Origin: Salinisphaera sp.
GTDB taxonomy: Bacteria; Pseudomonadota; Gammaproteobacteria; Nevskiales; Salinisphaeraceae
Reading direction: 5' to 3'
NCBI RefSeq assembly: GCF_002729955.1
Contig: NZ_PBYA01000026.1
Location: forward strand, 31,623-95,622
DNA: 64,000 nucleotides
Made by a program: the position numbers and the translations under genes. The stretch's first letter is position 1; each line of letters opens with the position of its first letter. Below the pieces are notes generated by a model. The model did not search any database. It saw only the letters and a program-made list of their open reading frames with translations, and was not told where the DNA came from. Of the stretch, positions 44,435 to 53,297 are shown one piece after another.

Positions 44435-45214
44435 TTATTTCTTGCCGAAAATCTTCTCGCGCAGGGCGCCCTGGGGCATGCCCTGCTTGATGTCGATCTT
44501 GCCCTCGGCGTTGCGATAGACCAGACCCGGCGTGCCCTGAATGCCCAGCGACGACATCAGCATGTTGTTGGCGGCGACTTTCTCGCGCAGCTCGGCTGGC
44601 ATGTCCTCGAGCGGCTCGATACCGCCACGGCTGTAGTTTTCCTCGTGCCGGGCGAGGGCCGCGCTCGGATCGTCGGCGCCCAGAATGGCGGCGGACTTGC
44701 CCGGGCTGGAGGGTTTGATGATGCCCACCGGAATATGGCGCAGCTGGACCTTGCCGGATTCGACCCAGGGCCGGGCGACTTCGTAGAACTTGTGGCAGTA
44801 CGGGCAGTTGGGGTCGGTGAAGACGTAGATCACGCGGTCGGCGTCGTCGTCGTCGTCGCCGTCGGCCACCCAGTTGGATTTTTCCAGCTTCGGCCAGGCG
44901 CTCTGGATATCGGGCTGGGTGATGGTGGCATCCAGCACTTGCTGGCTGAGGTTGTTGCCATCGGCGTCCAGCATCGGGCCGATGATCACGTGCTCGCGGT
45001 CCGGGGTGAGATAGAGCGTAAGCGGGCGATTGCCGGCGCGTGCGGCATAGCCGGTCATGCCGCCGGGGGCGTCGAAGGCCTCCACGATGGTCAGGCCTTT
45101 GCCCTCGAGATTGCGGATCGGCGCCGGCCATTGCGGCGCGGCGGCCGCCCCCATGAGCGGCAGCGTGGCAAGCAGTAGACCGACAGCGATTAAGGGCCGA
45201 GCAAGGCGTGGCAT
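44435..45214 (-). CDS. dsbG: Thiol:disulfide interchange protein DsbG
   Basis: A 259-residue periplasmic DsbC/DsbG-family isomerase. The signal peptide is followed by a dimerisation part, then a thioredoxin-fold domain with the active CPYC (137-140) in TDPNCPYCHKFYE and the cis-Pro loop GTPGLVY (Pro229). An acidic insertion DGDDDDDAD (118-126) precedes the thioredoxin fold. The DsbG-like CPYC (DsbC has CGYC) supports the name. AGGAG stands five bases before the ATG. It would be kept reduced by DsbD, which is not in the window. Confidence 0.9.
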   Translation of the reverse strand: MPRLARPLIAVGLLLATLPLMGAAAAPQWPAPIRNLEGKGLTIVEAFDAPGGMTGYAARAGNRPLTLYLTPDREHVIIGPMLDADGNNLSQQVLDATITQPDIQSAWPKLEKSNWVADGDDDDDADRVIYVFTDPNCPYCHKFYEVARPWVESGKVQLRHIPVGIIKPSSPGKSAAILGADDPSAALARHEENYSRGGIEPLEDMPAELREKVAANNMLMSSLGIQGTPGLVYRNAEGKIDIKQGMPQGALREKIFGKK

Positions 45215-45388
45215 GAAGACTCCTGAACAAACGGGCGGCCGTGCGGCCACTGCGCCAGTCTATCTGAATCGACCGGTGCCAAGGTACGAACGGCGGCCTC
45301 GATTTGCTGCAGCGCAGCAAATCGGCATAGGATCGGTTTTACGGCGCACGGCATGCGTGTTCGGCGCCAGAATCTGCAGGTAGAGGCA

Positions 45389-45787
45389 ATGAAACGACTT
45401 CACGAAATGTGCAGCGACGGCGACAGCCTGATTACGGGGCTGTTCGATCGCCGTTTCACCACGGTCATCACCACCCAGATGGTGCCCACCATCTATACGC
45501 TGGGCCAGCTGCTGTCGGGGATGGCGACCGTCTACGTCATCTTCTGGGCGTTTCAGCAATCCTGGATCAGCGGCCTGGCCTGGCTGTGCCTGCTTGGGCC
45601 GGCCATGTTTCTGGCCCTGGTGGTCACGATACGGGTGATGCTCGAATTCGTGCTGACCGTGTTCCGGATCGCCTTCTTTCTGGAAGCGCTCGGCGGTCAG
45701 ATCGAGAGCATCGCCGGCCAGACCGAGGATATTCACCAGGACCTGCCGCGTATCCGCTTCTGGCGCAGATCGGCACGCGGCAAGTAG
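45389..45787 (+). CDS. DUF4282-like membrane protein
   Basis: A 132-residue protein with two membrane segments (about residues 33-58 and 65-90) preceded by LFDRRFTTVITTQMVPTIYTLGQ and followed by VMLEFVLTVFRIAFFLEALGGQ, matching DUF4282. Function unknown. GAGG precedes the ATG. It is divergent from dsbG and converges on the short-chain dehydrogenase gene, with a strong hairpin between their 3' ends. Confidence 0.82.
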   Translation: MKRLHEMCSDGDSLITGLFDRRFTTVITTQMVPTIYTLGQLLSGMATVYVIFWAFQQSWISGLAWLCLLGPAMFLALVVTIRVMLEFVLTVFRIAFFLEALGGQIESIAGQTEDIHQDLPRIRFWRRSARGK

Positions 45788-45788
45788 G

Positions 45789-45828
45789 CGCCACCGGCGC
45801 CGGGCCTGGGCCTTCGGCGCCGGTGGCG
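45789..45828. terminator. Perfect 14-bp hairpin between convergent genes
   Basis: CGCCACCGGCGCCG and its exact complement flank a 12-base loop, directly between two converging 3' ends. There is no T-run on either side, so intrinsic termination would be weak; it could act as a transcription block or RNA 3' end. Confidence 0.5.
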
Positions 45829-45839
45829 ACCGGGGCGCC

Positions 45840-46589
45840 TCAGACGCCGCCGTTCACGTCCAGAAACGCGCCGGTGGTGAACTTCGCCTCGGCGAGATAC
45901 AGAATCGCCTCGGCAATATCCTCCGGCTGGCCGACCCGGCCCAGCGGAATGGCCGATTTCGCCTGCTCGGGTTTGTCCGGCAGGCCGCCGCTGGCATGGA
46001 TTTCGGTGTCCACCACGCCGGGGCGCACGGCGTTCACCCGAATCTGATCGGCCGCGACTTCCTTGGCCAGTCCTTCGGTGAGCGTATCGATCGCGCCCTT
46101 GGAGGCGCCGTAGTCGATATACGTACCGGCACCGCCGCCGCCGGCCGCATGGCTGGCCGCCGAGGAGACGTTCACGATCGCCCCGCCCGGGCCGCCGTAG
46201 GACGTGCCCATGCGCCGGATCGCCTCGCGGGCACACAGAAACGGGCCGACCACGTTCACCGACATCATCCGCGCCACGCGTTCGGCGGACATATCGGCCA
46301 CCTTGGACGGTTGATCGACGATGCCGGCGTTGTTCACCAGGGCGGTGATACGGCCGAGCTCGTCGTCCACGGTCGCGAACAGGCGCACCACGTCCTGTTC
46401 GTTGGCCACGTCGGCCTGCACCGCGATCGCCTTGCCGCCGTCCTTTTCGATGGCCTTGACGATGGCGTCCGCGGCTTCCTGGTTGCTGTGGTAGTTCACC
46501 GCCACGGCATAGCCGTATTTGGCCGCCATCAGGGAGGTGGCCGCACCGATGCCCCGGCTGCCGCCGGTGACGAGCATCACTTTATCCAT
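45840..46589 (-). CDS. Short-chain dehydrogenase (YgfF-like)
   Basis: A 249-residue SDR with GGSRGIG (9-15), NNAG at 86-89 and the catalytic YGASK (Tyr160, Lys164) after VSSAASHAAGGGGAG, all canonical. The sequence is close to the YgfF/glucose 1-dehydrogenase-like group, likely NADP(H)-dependent given VNYHSNQEAAD at the second strand. Its physiological substrate is unknown. It is transcribed as a single gene between a convergent hairpin and a TauE-type exporter. Confidence 0.9.
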   Translation of the reverse strand: MDKVMLVTGGSRGIGAATSLMAAKYGYAVAVNYHSNQEAADAIVKAIEKDGGKAIAVQADVANEQDVVRLFATVDDELGRITALVNNAGIVDQPSKVADMSAERVARMMSVNVVGPFLCAREAIRRMGTSYGGPGGAIVNVSSAASHAAGGGGAGTYIDYGASKGAIDTLTEGLAKEVAADQIRVNAVRPGVVDTEIHASGGLPDKPEQAKSAIPLGRVGQPEDIAEAILYLAEAKFTTGAFLDVNGGV

Positions 46590-46666
46590 GGTTCAGCTCT
46601 GAAGAGAATGATGGCCACAGGGTAACGCTTGCCCGTAACGCGGTCAGTTACACGCAACCCAATCGG

Positions 46667-47404
46667 TCATACGCGCAGGAACATGAGCACGGTCATGATC
46701 GAGCCGATCGCCACGATGCCGATCCGGTGCCAGCGCGGCGCGATGCGATAGCCGAACGCCGCGCCGATCCAGCCGCCGAGCATGGCGCCGCCGGCCATCA
46801 GGGCCGCCAGCGGCCAGTCGATAAGGCCGAACGCCGCATACACCGACACCGAAATCGTGGTCAGCGTGGCCGACATCACGGCCTTCATCGCCACCGACGT
46901 CAGCAGCCGGGTCTGGCCCAGCAGGCCGAGCAGGGCGATCACGATGATGCCCACGCCGCCGTTGAAATAACCGCCGTAGGTACAGGCCAGATAGAGCGCG
47001 ATGGTCGCCACCGGGGTGCTGGCTTCGCGTTCGGCCATACGCTGTTTGAGCCAGGGGGCGGCCGCGAAGATGAGCGTGGCCACGCCCATCAGCCAGGGGA
47101 CGATCGCAGCAAAGGCGCGGTCGCCGGTGAGCAGCAGCAGCGAAGCGCCGCTGATACCGCCGGCCGCGGCAATCGCCACCATTGCCGGCAGCGACAGCGC
47201 GGCGGGCGGGGCGACGTCGCGACGAAACCGAAACAGCGTGGTGGCATAGCCGGGCAGGACCGCCGTCGCGCTGGTCGCATTGGCCGCGGTGGGCGGCAGG
47301 CCGTAGAACAGCAGGGCCGGCAGCGTGATGAAGCTGCCGCCCCCGGCCAGGGCGTTGATCGCGCCGGCCGTGACTGCGGCGCCGATGAGCAGAACGATAT
47401 CCAA
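46667..47404 (-). CDS. TauE/SafE-family anion exporter
   Basis: A 245-residue membrane protein with about eight segments in two repeats, matching TauE/SafE (PF01925): GAINALAGGGSFITLPALLFYGLPPTAANATSATAVLPGY and YFNGGVGIIVIALLGLLGQTRLLTSVAMKAVMS. The family exports sulfite, sulfoacetate or related anions. The start appears to be TTG, since no ATG or GTG precedes the conserved first segment; GCGAG is upstream. Nearby genes do not suggest a sulfur pathway. Confidence 0.85.
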   Translation of the reverse strand: MDIVLLIGAAVTAGAINALAGGGSFITLPALLFYGLPPTAANATSATAVLPGYATTLFRFRRDVAPPAALSLPAMVAIAAAGGISGASLLLLTGDRAFAAIVPWLMGVATLIFAAAPWLKQRMAEREASTPVATIALYLACTYGGYFNGGVGIIVIALLGLLGQTRLLTSVAMKAVMSATLTTISVSVYAAFGLIDWPLAALMAGGAMLGGWIGAAFGYRIAPRWHRIGIVAIGSIMTVLMFLRV

Positions 47405-47459
47405 GACGTACTCGCGGTGAGATTCGCGGGCCGGAGTCTAGGCGCGCGACCGTGCCATG

Positions 47460-47477
47460 GGCGAGCCGCAGCTCGCC
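47460..47477 (-). terminator. Short hairpin after the cytochrome b561 gene
   Basis: GGCGAGC and GCTCGCC pair around CGCA just downstream of the cytochrome gene on the minus strand. No T-run; weak evidence. Confidence 0.3.
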
Positions 47478-47519
47478 GCGCTCACGACGAGGCCCGTTCT
47501 GGCCCGGGCGCCGACGACG

Positions 47520-48074
47520 CTAGATGCGTTCGTCGCCCTTGGTCATGCGGGCGATCAGTGGCTGCTTCCAGGCATAGGTATGCACGAAGGCCATGACGAT
47601 ATGGCCGGCGATGAGCGCAAACAGAATCCAGCCGACAAAGCCGTGCCACTGGTTACCCAGGTTCGTCATCCACTCGATTTCGTTATCCATGCCGCTGAAG
47701 ATCTGGACACCCAGCGCGGAAAAATCGCGGGTGCTGCCATAGGCTCGGATGATGGCGATCACGGGCACCGCGATCAGCAATGCGTACATGGCCACATGGC
47801 CCAGTGCCGCCAGACGCTGCAGGCCGCCGTCGTGGGCCGGTCGGCGAGAAAGGTTGATCAGCCCCCAGACGCCGCGCAGCACGGCCAGGATGAGGATCAG
47901 CACGCCGTTGGAGAAATGATAGCCAAAGAAGAAATCGGTGATCGCGGTGTCGTCGACAAGGTAATGCAGGATCGCCGAGGTCGCCTGCCACACGATCAAC
48001 AGCGCCATGACCCAGTGGAACAGCCGGCTGATCAGCCCGTAACCGTGGGCGTGGTCCATCATTCGAGTATCCAT
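47520..48074 (-). CDS. Cytochrome b561-family protein
   Basis: A 184-residue four-helix membrane cytochrome. Histidines in SRLFHWVMALLIVWQ, FFFGYHFSNGVLIL, AALGHVAMYALLIAVP and WHGFVGWILFALIAGHIVMAFVH are placed as haem b ligands of bacterial b561. These proteins transfer electrons from ubiquinol or to superoxide, depending on the member. A short tandem repeat lies directly upstream of its promoter region. Confidence 0.9.
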   Translation of the reverse strand: MDTRMMDHAHGYGLISRLFHWVMALLIVWQATSAILHYLVDDTAITDFFFGYHFSNGVLILILAVLRGVWGLINLSRRPAHDGGLQRLAALGHVAMYALLIAVPVIAIIRAYGSTRDFSALGVQIFSGMDNEIEWMTNLGNQWHGFVGWILFALIAGHIVMAFVHTYAWKQPLIARMTKGDERI

Positions 48075-48140
48075 GCGCGATCTCTTTTGCTGCGTATGGC
48101 AAAGAGCTTAGCGCTTCGCGTAATCAATACGCGAGAGTAC

Positions 48141-48200
48141 GGCCAGGGTCGACCAAAGTCGGCCCGGATCGGCCCGGGTCGGCCAGGGTCGGGCGGGTTC
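48141..48200. repeat. Six-unit 10-bp tandem repeat
   Basis: Six consecutive 10-base units follow the pattern GGCCMGGRTC (for example GGCCAGGGTC, GGCCCGGATC, GGCCCGGGTC); the second and sixth units are more diverged. The period is about one helical turn. It lies between the 3' end of the AraC gene and the start of the b561 gene. Confidence 0.75.
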
Positions 48201-48236
48201 GATTCGGCCGCGGCGGTTTCGCACCGCTGGCCGGGC

Positions 48237-49262
48237 TCAATCCCGCAGCTGCTGCGCCTGGGCAACGCGTCGGCGGTGCTCGCTGGGCCGCACGCCGTAG
48301 ACGCGTCGATAGGCGGTCGCGAAGTTGGCTGCACTGCTGTAGCCGGCCAGCTCCGCAGCGCGCACCACGCTGGCGCCGTCTTCGCGCAGGGCGCGGTCGG
48401 CGATCTGGAGCCGGCGCTCGCGCAGAAACTTCTGCACGCTCATGCCATAGCAGGTATGAAAATGGCGTTGCAGGCTGCTGCGGCTCATGCCGGCCTCGCG
48501 AGCCAGCGCATCCACCGTGAGGGCAGCGCCGTCGGGGTGCTCCACCAGGTCACGCATGCGACGTAAACGGCGCGCGTCGATCGGCTGCGGCGGTTCCTGG
48601 GTAGCGGGCGTGTCCAGCAGGGCCGGCAGGGCTTCGGCCACCATGGCCAGGGCCAGGGCCTCGCTGCGCAGCCGCCGCGCCGGTCCGGCCCCCGCGCCGT
48701 CGCTGTCGGAAGCGATCAGGGCCAGCGCGCTGCTACGCAGCGCCGCGCTGGGCTGCCAGGGCTGCATGCACAGATGCGCCCGGATCGGCAGGCGCGTACC
48801 GGACCGGCCGTCGCCGAGCGTAACCAGCCGCTGGCGTAGCCACTCGTGCGGCACGGTCAGTGTGAGGCTGTGCTCCGACTGGCCGTGCCGTGCGTGGCGC
48901 TCGAACGTCGTGGTTTCGTGCAGGTGTACGGCATAGGCATAGCTTTCGCCCGGCCCGGTCGGCAGCGCGCGATCGCCAAAACGTACGTCCACTTCGCCGC
49001 CGAGTACGAAGATCAGCTTCAGGCCCGGGCACAGCTGCAGCCGGGAACACATGTCCTGGCGGTTGCGCACGCTGGCATGGCGCAACACCAGCCCGCCCGG
49101 GAGGGCATCGACGCCGAAGCGGCCTTCCAGCGGCGGCGAGTCGTCGGCAACACGTGTCTGGTAGTCGCGGCCCAGATGCGCGGCATGCCGGTTGAGTTCG
49201 ACCGCGCCGATGAAGCGTTCGGGATGCACGGATTCGGCGGCGGTAGTCGAATGCAAAGACAT
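48237..49262 (-). CDS. AraC-family regulator (PchR-like)
   Basis: A 341-residue AraC/XylS regulator. The N-terminal part (about 1-210) would bind the effector, and the C-terminal 100 residues hold two helix-turn-helices (LTVDALAREAGMSRSSLQRHFHTCYGMSVQKFLRERRLQ and VVRAAELAGYSSAANFATAYRRVYGVRPSEHRRR). It is divergent from a TonB-dependent siderophore receptor, as PchR is in pyochelin systems, so activation of the receptor by the ferric siderophore is likely. The start before SLHSTTAAES avoids a longer frame without support. The overlapping control region also contains a Fur-box-like sequence. Confidence 0.88.
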   Translation of the reverse strand: MSLHSTTAAESVHPERFIGAVELNRHAAHLGRDYQTRVADDSPPLEGRFGVDALPGGLVLRHASVRNRQDMCSRLQLCPGLKLIFVLGGEVDVRFGDRALPTGPGESYAYAVHLHETTTFERHARHGQSEHSLTLTVPHEWLRQRLVTLGDGRSGTRLPIRAHLCMQPWQPSAALRSSALALIASDSDGAGAGPARRLRSEALALAMVAEALPALLDTPATQEPPQPIDARRLRRMRDLVEHPDGAALTVDALAREAGMSRSSLQRHFHTCYGMSVQKFLRERRLQIADRALREDGASVVRAAELAGYSSAANFATAYRRVYGVRPSEHRRRVAQAQQLRD

Positions 49263-49324
49263 TTGAGCGTTTCGCAAAGGTTTGGGCGGCAAGCCTCTGG
49301 AATAATGCGCGGCACAAAGCGTAA

Positions 49325-49347
49325 ATGCAAAAGATTCGCATTCGCAT
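49325..49347 (+). promoter_or_regulatory. Fur-box-like sequence upstream of the first receptor
   Basis: ATGCAAAAGATTCGCATTCGC resembles the Fur consensus and lies 55 bases before the receptor ATG, in the divergent promoter region with the AraC-type gene. The core GATTCGCATT recurs in the other receptor's promoter. Confidence 0.6.
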
Positions 49348-49402
49348 AAGATTGGTTTGAACGATGCCGGCCACGCCGTGCGTCCTGTCACTTGGGGAAG
49401 AA

Positions 49403-51535
49403 ATGAACGGCTGCAACAACAATCGATCACGACACACATGCTGGATCGTGGGCATGGTCACCCTGGCTTCGGCCATGCCGGTGCTGGCACAGGACGCGTC
49501 AGCGCCCGAGGGCGAGCCGTTGCAGCTCGAAATGGTCACTGTCGAAGGCAACCAGCTCTACGACATGCTGCCCTCCGAACAGACCGGCGGTTATGCCGTG
49601 GATGCGGCAACCGTGGGCACCAAGACGCCGGCCGCGCTCAAGGATATTCCGCAGTCGATCAGCGTGATTACCCGCGAGTCGATCGAGGATCGCAACGTGG
49701 ATACGCTCGACGAACTGGCGCGGCGTACGCCGGGCCTGCGCGTGCTCACCAACGACGCCGGGCGTTCGTCGATCTATTCGCGCGGCTATGAATACGACGA
49801 GTTCAATATCGACGGCCTGCCGGCGCCCATGGCGAGCATCAACGGTACGCTGCCCAATCTGGCTGCCTTTGACCGGGTGGAGGTCATGCGCGGCCCCTCC
49901 GGGCTGTTCAACAGCACCAGCGAACTGGGCGGTATCGTCAACCTCGTAAGAAAGCGCCCGACCGAAGATGCCCAGGGCCATCTGACCGGCCGCTACGGCA
50001 GTTTCAATCAGTATTATCTGGAAGGCGACGCCTCCGGCCCGCTCACCGAGGACGGCCGCCTGCGCGGGCGCGCGGTGGTCGCACAGAGCGATACCGACGG
50101 TTTTGTCGACAATAACGACAACAACGCGCAGACCTTCTACGGCACGCTCGAATACGATATCGACCCGGCCACGATGGTCTCAGTGGCCTATCTGCGCCAG
50201 CAACGCGATATCACCGTCAACAACGGCCTGGCCACCGATGCGAACGGCAGCCTGCTGGACGTGGATCGCTCGACCTTCTTCGGCGCCGACTGGAACGATT
50301 TCGAATCGACGACCGACGACTTCATCTTCGAGCTGACCCACCGCTTTGAATCCGGGGGCTTCGGCCGCGTCGGCGCGCGTTATTCCAACCGCAACGCCGA
50401 CTATAACTATGCCTTCGGCGGTGGCCCGCTGGCCGCGGATGGCACCGTGCCGGTATCTGCCACGGCCGGCGATATCGACCAGAACACGCTCGCCGTGGAC
50501 GCCAGCTACAGCCAGCCGTTCGAAACCTTCGGCAACGTCAGCGAATTCGTGGCCGGCGCCGACTACAAGCACTACGACACCGACACCGTTCGCGGTCGTT
50601 ATCGCGGCGCACCGGTCGATGCGGACAATTTCGAAAATCTGGCCTATGTGGATGTGCTCGAGAGCGGCCGTGTATCGGACAACACGACCAAGCTCGAAGA
50701 AATCGGCCTCTATACGAAGCTGACTTTTCGCCCGGTCGAGCCGCTGGCCCTGATCGGCGGCGTGCGGGTGAGCGACTACAAGGTCGAGCTCACCGACAAC
50801 AGCGCCGGCACCACCGGCTCCCGCGACGACAGCGGCAAGCTCACCCCCTATGCGGGCCTGGTGCTCGACGTGGATCGTCACCACGCGCTCTATGCCAGCT
50901 ATTCCAAGGTGTTCAATCCGCAGACCGCCTACGACATCAACGGCGATCTCATCGAGCCGCGCGAAGGCACCCAGTACGAAACCGGCGTGAAGGGCAGCTA
51001 TTTCAACGGCGACCTCAACGCCCGTGCCAGCCTGTTTCGCATGTACGATCGCAATTACGCGGCCGGCGTACCGGGCGAGAACTACAACGAGGCCATCGGC
51101 CAGCGGCGAATTCAGGGCGTCGAGTTCGAGCTCGACGGCTCGCCGCTCAACCAGCTGGATATCATCGCCGGCTATACCTATCTGGATACCGAAGTCGAAC
51201 GTGGCGCCGACGAGGCCACCTTCGTGCTCATGCCCGATCACATGTTCAACCTGTGGACCAAGTATGCCTTCGATTCCGGCCTGCTCGATCGGGTGAGCAT
51301 CGGCGCCGGGGTGACCGCCTTCAGCGACTTCAGCTCCCTGCAGGGCGTGGAAGCGCCGGGCTATGCGGTGGTCGATGCCATGGTGGGCTACCAGTTCACC
51401 GACCGGCTCTCGGGGGCGGTCAACGTGAACAACGTGCTCGACAAGAAGTACTACAACCGCGTCGGCAGCACCGGCACGTTCAACTTCTATGGCGAACCCA
51501 CGAGCGTGGTCGGCTCCCTGCGCTACGACTTCTAG
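49403..51535 (+). CDS. TonB-dependent siderophore receptor
   Basis: A 710-residue outer-membrane receptor of the TIGR01783 siderophore class. The signal peptide ends SAMPVLA/QDA. The plug carries IPQSISVITRESIEDR, LDELARRTPGLRV and RGYEYDEFNIDGLP, then VEVMRGPSGLFNSTSELGGIVNLVRKRP; the barrel ends LRYDF with terminal Phe. A TonB-box candidate is EMVTVEG after the signal peptide. GGGGA precedes the ATG at 49403, preferred to one 13 codons upstream. It is divergent from the AraC regulator and followed by an esterase and a siderophore reductase. Confidence 0.94.
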   Translation: MNGCNNNRSRHTCWIVGMVTLASAMPVLAQDASAPEGEPLQLEMVTVEGNQLYDMLPSEQTGGYAVDAATVGTKTPAALKDIPQSISVITRESIEDRNVDTLDELARRTPGLRVLTNDAGRSSIYSRGYEYDEFNIDGLPAPMASINGTLPNLAAFDRVEVMRGPSGLFNSTSELGGIVNLVRKRPTEDAQGHLTGRYGSFNQYYLEGDASGPLTEDGRLRGRAVVAQSDTDGFVDNNDNNAQTFYGTLEYDIDPATMVSVAYLRQQRDITVNNGLATDANGSLLDVDRSTFFGADWNDFESTTDDFIFELTHRFESGGFGRVGARYSNRNADYNYAFGGGPLAADGTVPVSATAGDIDQNTLAVDASYSQPFETFGNVSEFVAGADYKHYDTDTVRGRYRGAPVDADNFENLAYVDVLESGRVSDNTTKLEEIGLYTKLTFRPVEPLALIGGVRVSDYKVELTDNSAGTTGSRDDSGKLTPYAGLVLDVDRHHALYASYSKVFNPQTAYDINGDLIEPREGTQYETGVKGSYFNGDLNARASLFRMYDRNYAAGVPGENYNEAIGQRRIQGVEFELDGSPLNQLDIIAGYTYLDTEVERGADEATFVLMPDHMFNLWTKYAFDSGLLDRVSIGAGVTAFSDFSSLQGVEAPGYAVVDAMVGYQFTDRLSGAVNVNNVLDKKYYNRVGSTGTFNFYGEPTSVVGSLRYDF

Positions 51536-52485
51536 TGCGAACAGGGGCGACTTCCAGACCGAACACGAGGCGCCGCGCACGCCTCGTGTTCGGTTGCGTA
51601 CTGGCCGCGATGAGTGGATTTCTACCCGCCCTGGCCCAGCCCGATCTGGAGACCGTGGCCCACCCCGAGGCCGCCGCAGCGCTGCGCAATGAGTCGATCG
51701 TCGACCCTGGAACCGGGCGGGTGTATGAGCTGTTGATCTCGCAGCCGAGCCAGCCCGCACCGGCGGCCGGCTATCCGGCCGTGTTTCTGTTCGACGGCAA
51801 CCGCACGGCGCCGGCCGCGCTCGCCTGGCTGAAAGAACACGGCTTGGCCGATCGCGTGCTCGTGGTCGGCCTGGGCTATCCCGATACCCTCACCTTCAAT
51901 ATTCCCCGTCGTTTTGAAGACCTCACGCCGAGCGCGGTGGCCGAGAGGGCCGGCAGCGGCCAGGCGGCTGCGTTTCTGGCGTTTATCGAAAGTCGGGTCA
52001 AGCCGCGTATCGCCCGCGATTATCCGCTCGACCCGTCGCGCACCGCGCTCTACGGGCATTCGCTCGGCGGGCTGGCCGCGCTGTTCGATCTGGCCCATCA
52101 TCCGGCCCGCTTTTCGGCCTATTTCGCCGCCAGTCCGTCGCTGTGGTGGGACGATGGCCTCGTCATGCCGCAACTGCAGCAGGCCGTGCAGGGCGATGCC
52201 TGTAACCGCAGCGAGCCGAAAACCGTGATCATTACCGTCGGCGCCAAGGAGCAACCGTTGAACATCGGCCAGACAGACAACCCCGAGCGTGCCGCCAAGC
52301 TCGCACGACGGCATATGGTCGACAACGCCGCGCAGGCAGCCGAAATCCTGGCCGCCTGTCCCGCCTTCAACGTGGATTATCGGCTGCTTCCCGGCGCCGG
52401 GCATGGCGCGGCCCTCGACGGCGGCATGTTCCATGCGCTGGACCGCTGGTTGGGCGCCCACGTGGCCGAGCAGCGCACGCCATGA
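51535..52485 (+). CDS. Periplasmic siderophore esterase (IroE/Fes-like)
   Basis: A 316-residue esterase-D-fold (PF00756) hydrolase. The GTG start overlaps the receptor's TAG stop (TAGTG) and yields a proper signal peptide with an Arg-rich n-region (RRRARLVFGCVLAAMSGFLPALA); the first ATG, at 51610, would cut this off. The triad is Ser176 (YGHSLGG), likely Asp in NIGQTDNPE and His290 (GAGHG). IroE-type enzymes hydrolyse trilactone catecholate siderophores in the periplasm. A perfect 14-bp hairpin sits in the signal-peptide codons. Confidence 0.85.
   Translation: MRTGATSRPNTRRRARLVFGCVLAAMSGFLPALAQPDLETVAHPEAAAALRNESIVDPGTGRVYELLISQPSQPAPAAGYPAVFLFDGNRTAPAALAWLKEHGLADRVLVVGLGYPDTLTFNIPRRFEDLTPSAVAERAGSGQAAAFLAFIESRVKPRIARDYPLDPSRTALYGHSLGGLAALFDLAHHPARFSAYFAASPSLWWDDGLVMPQLQQAVQGDACNRSEPKTVIITVGAKEQPLNIGQTDNPERAAKLARRHMVDNAAQAAEILAACPAFNVDYRLLPGAGHGAALDGGMFHALDRWLGAHVAEQRTP
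51559..51593 (+). promoter_or_regulatory. Hairpin in the start of the esterase gene
   Basis: CCGAACACGAGGCG and CGCCTCGTGTTCGG are exact inverted repeats around a 7-base loop, beginning 24 bases past the GTG. It could slow ribosomes or act as a processing site that sets the receptor-to-esterase ratio. No T-run follows. Confidence 0.6.
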
Positions 52486-53297
52486 GTGCGCGCGGACCCT
52501 GGCCGGTACAGGTCACCGACGTGGCGCGTCTGTCACCCAGCCTGCTGCGGGTGGAGCTGGCCGGCGAAAACGGCGTGCTGGCGGGCTTTGCCGATGATCG
52601 GGCCGGCGCCCATCTGAAGATATTTCTGCCGCAGCCGGGCGAAGCCACACCCGCGCTGCCGGAGTTCACGCCCGACGGGCCGCGTTGGCCGCAGTCACGC
52701 GCGCGGGCGATCACGCGCACCTATTCGGCCCGGTACTTCGATAAGCATCGCCAGCGCCTGTACGTGGATTTCGTGCTGCACGGCGACGACGGCCCGGCCT
52801 CGGCCTGGGCCCGACGGGCCCGGGTGGGCGATACCATCGGCGTGGCCGGCCCGGGCGGGCCGAGCCCCATGCTCGCACCTGTCGATCGGGTGCTTCTGGC
52901 CGGCGACATCACCGCGCTGCCGGCGATCGCGGCCCTGCTGGAAAGCCTGCCGGCTCATGTCTGCGGCCATGCAATCGTGCAGCTGCCGGACGACGCCGAC
53001 CGGCCGGTGCTCGATTACGCTGCGTCGATCACGATCGACTGGCTACAGGCGCCCCATGTCGATCACGGCGATACGCCGATGGTGCGAGCCCTGAAAGCGC
53101 TGGAGCCGCCGACCGAACCGGTGGCGGCCTGGGTGGCCGGCGAAAACGCCTCGATACTGGCCATGCGCGCCCACCTGCGCGATGTCTGGGGGCTGACGCG
53201 TCAACAGATCTATGCGGTGCCGTACTGGAAGGCGCGTGCCAATGAAGAGGCCTATCACGCCGAACGTCATCGGGTGATGGATAACTTCGATAGTTAG
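52482..53297 (+). CDS. Siderophore-interacting protein (flavin reductase)
   Basis: A 271-residue SIP-family (FAD-binding_9) ferric-siderophore reductase. The FAD-binding motif is RTYSARYFD near residue 82, the FAD domain spans about 1-130, and the C-terminal NAD(P)H domain contains LLAGDITALPAIAALLESLP and WVAGENASILAMRAHL. It releases iron in the cytoplasm by reducing Fe(III). ATG overlaps the esterase stop (ATGA), so receptor, esterase and reductase form one operon. Its 3' end overlaps the converging ATPase gene by four bases. Confidence 0.93.
   Translation: MSARGPWPVQVTDVARLSPSLLRVELAGENGVLAGFADDRAGAHLKIFLPQPGEATPALPEFTPDGPRWPQSRARAITRTYSARYFDKHRQRLYVDFVLHGDDGPASAWARRARVGDTIGVAGPGGPSPMLAPVDRVLLAGDITALPAIAALLESLPAHVCGHAIVQLPDDADRPVLDYAASITIDWLQAPHVDHGDTPMVRALKALEPPTEPVAAWVAGENASILAMRAHLRDVWGLTRQQIYAVPYWKARANEEAYHAERHRVMDNFDS

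Noticed and set aside
48141..48200. The 10-bp repeat as a CRISPR array
   Set aside because: The units are contiguous without spacers and far too short; no cas gene is in the window.
49263..49439. A longer AraC-family protein starting 59 codons upstream
   Set aside because: It would run through the divergent control region and Fur-box-like site, and the added residues are not AraC-like.
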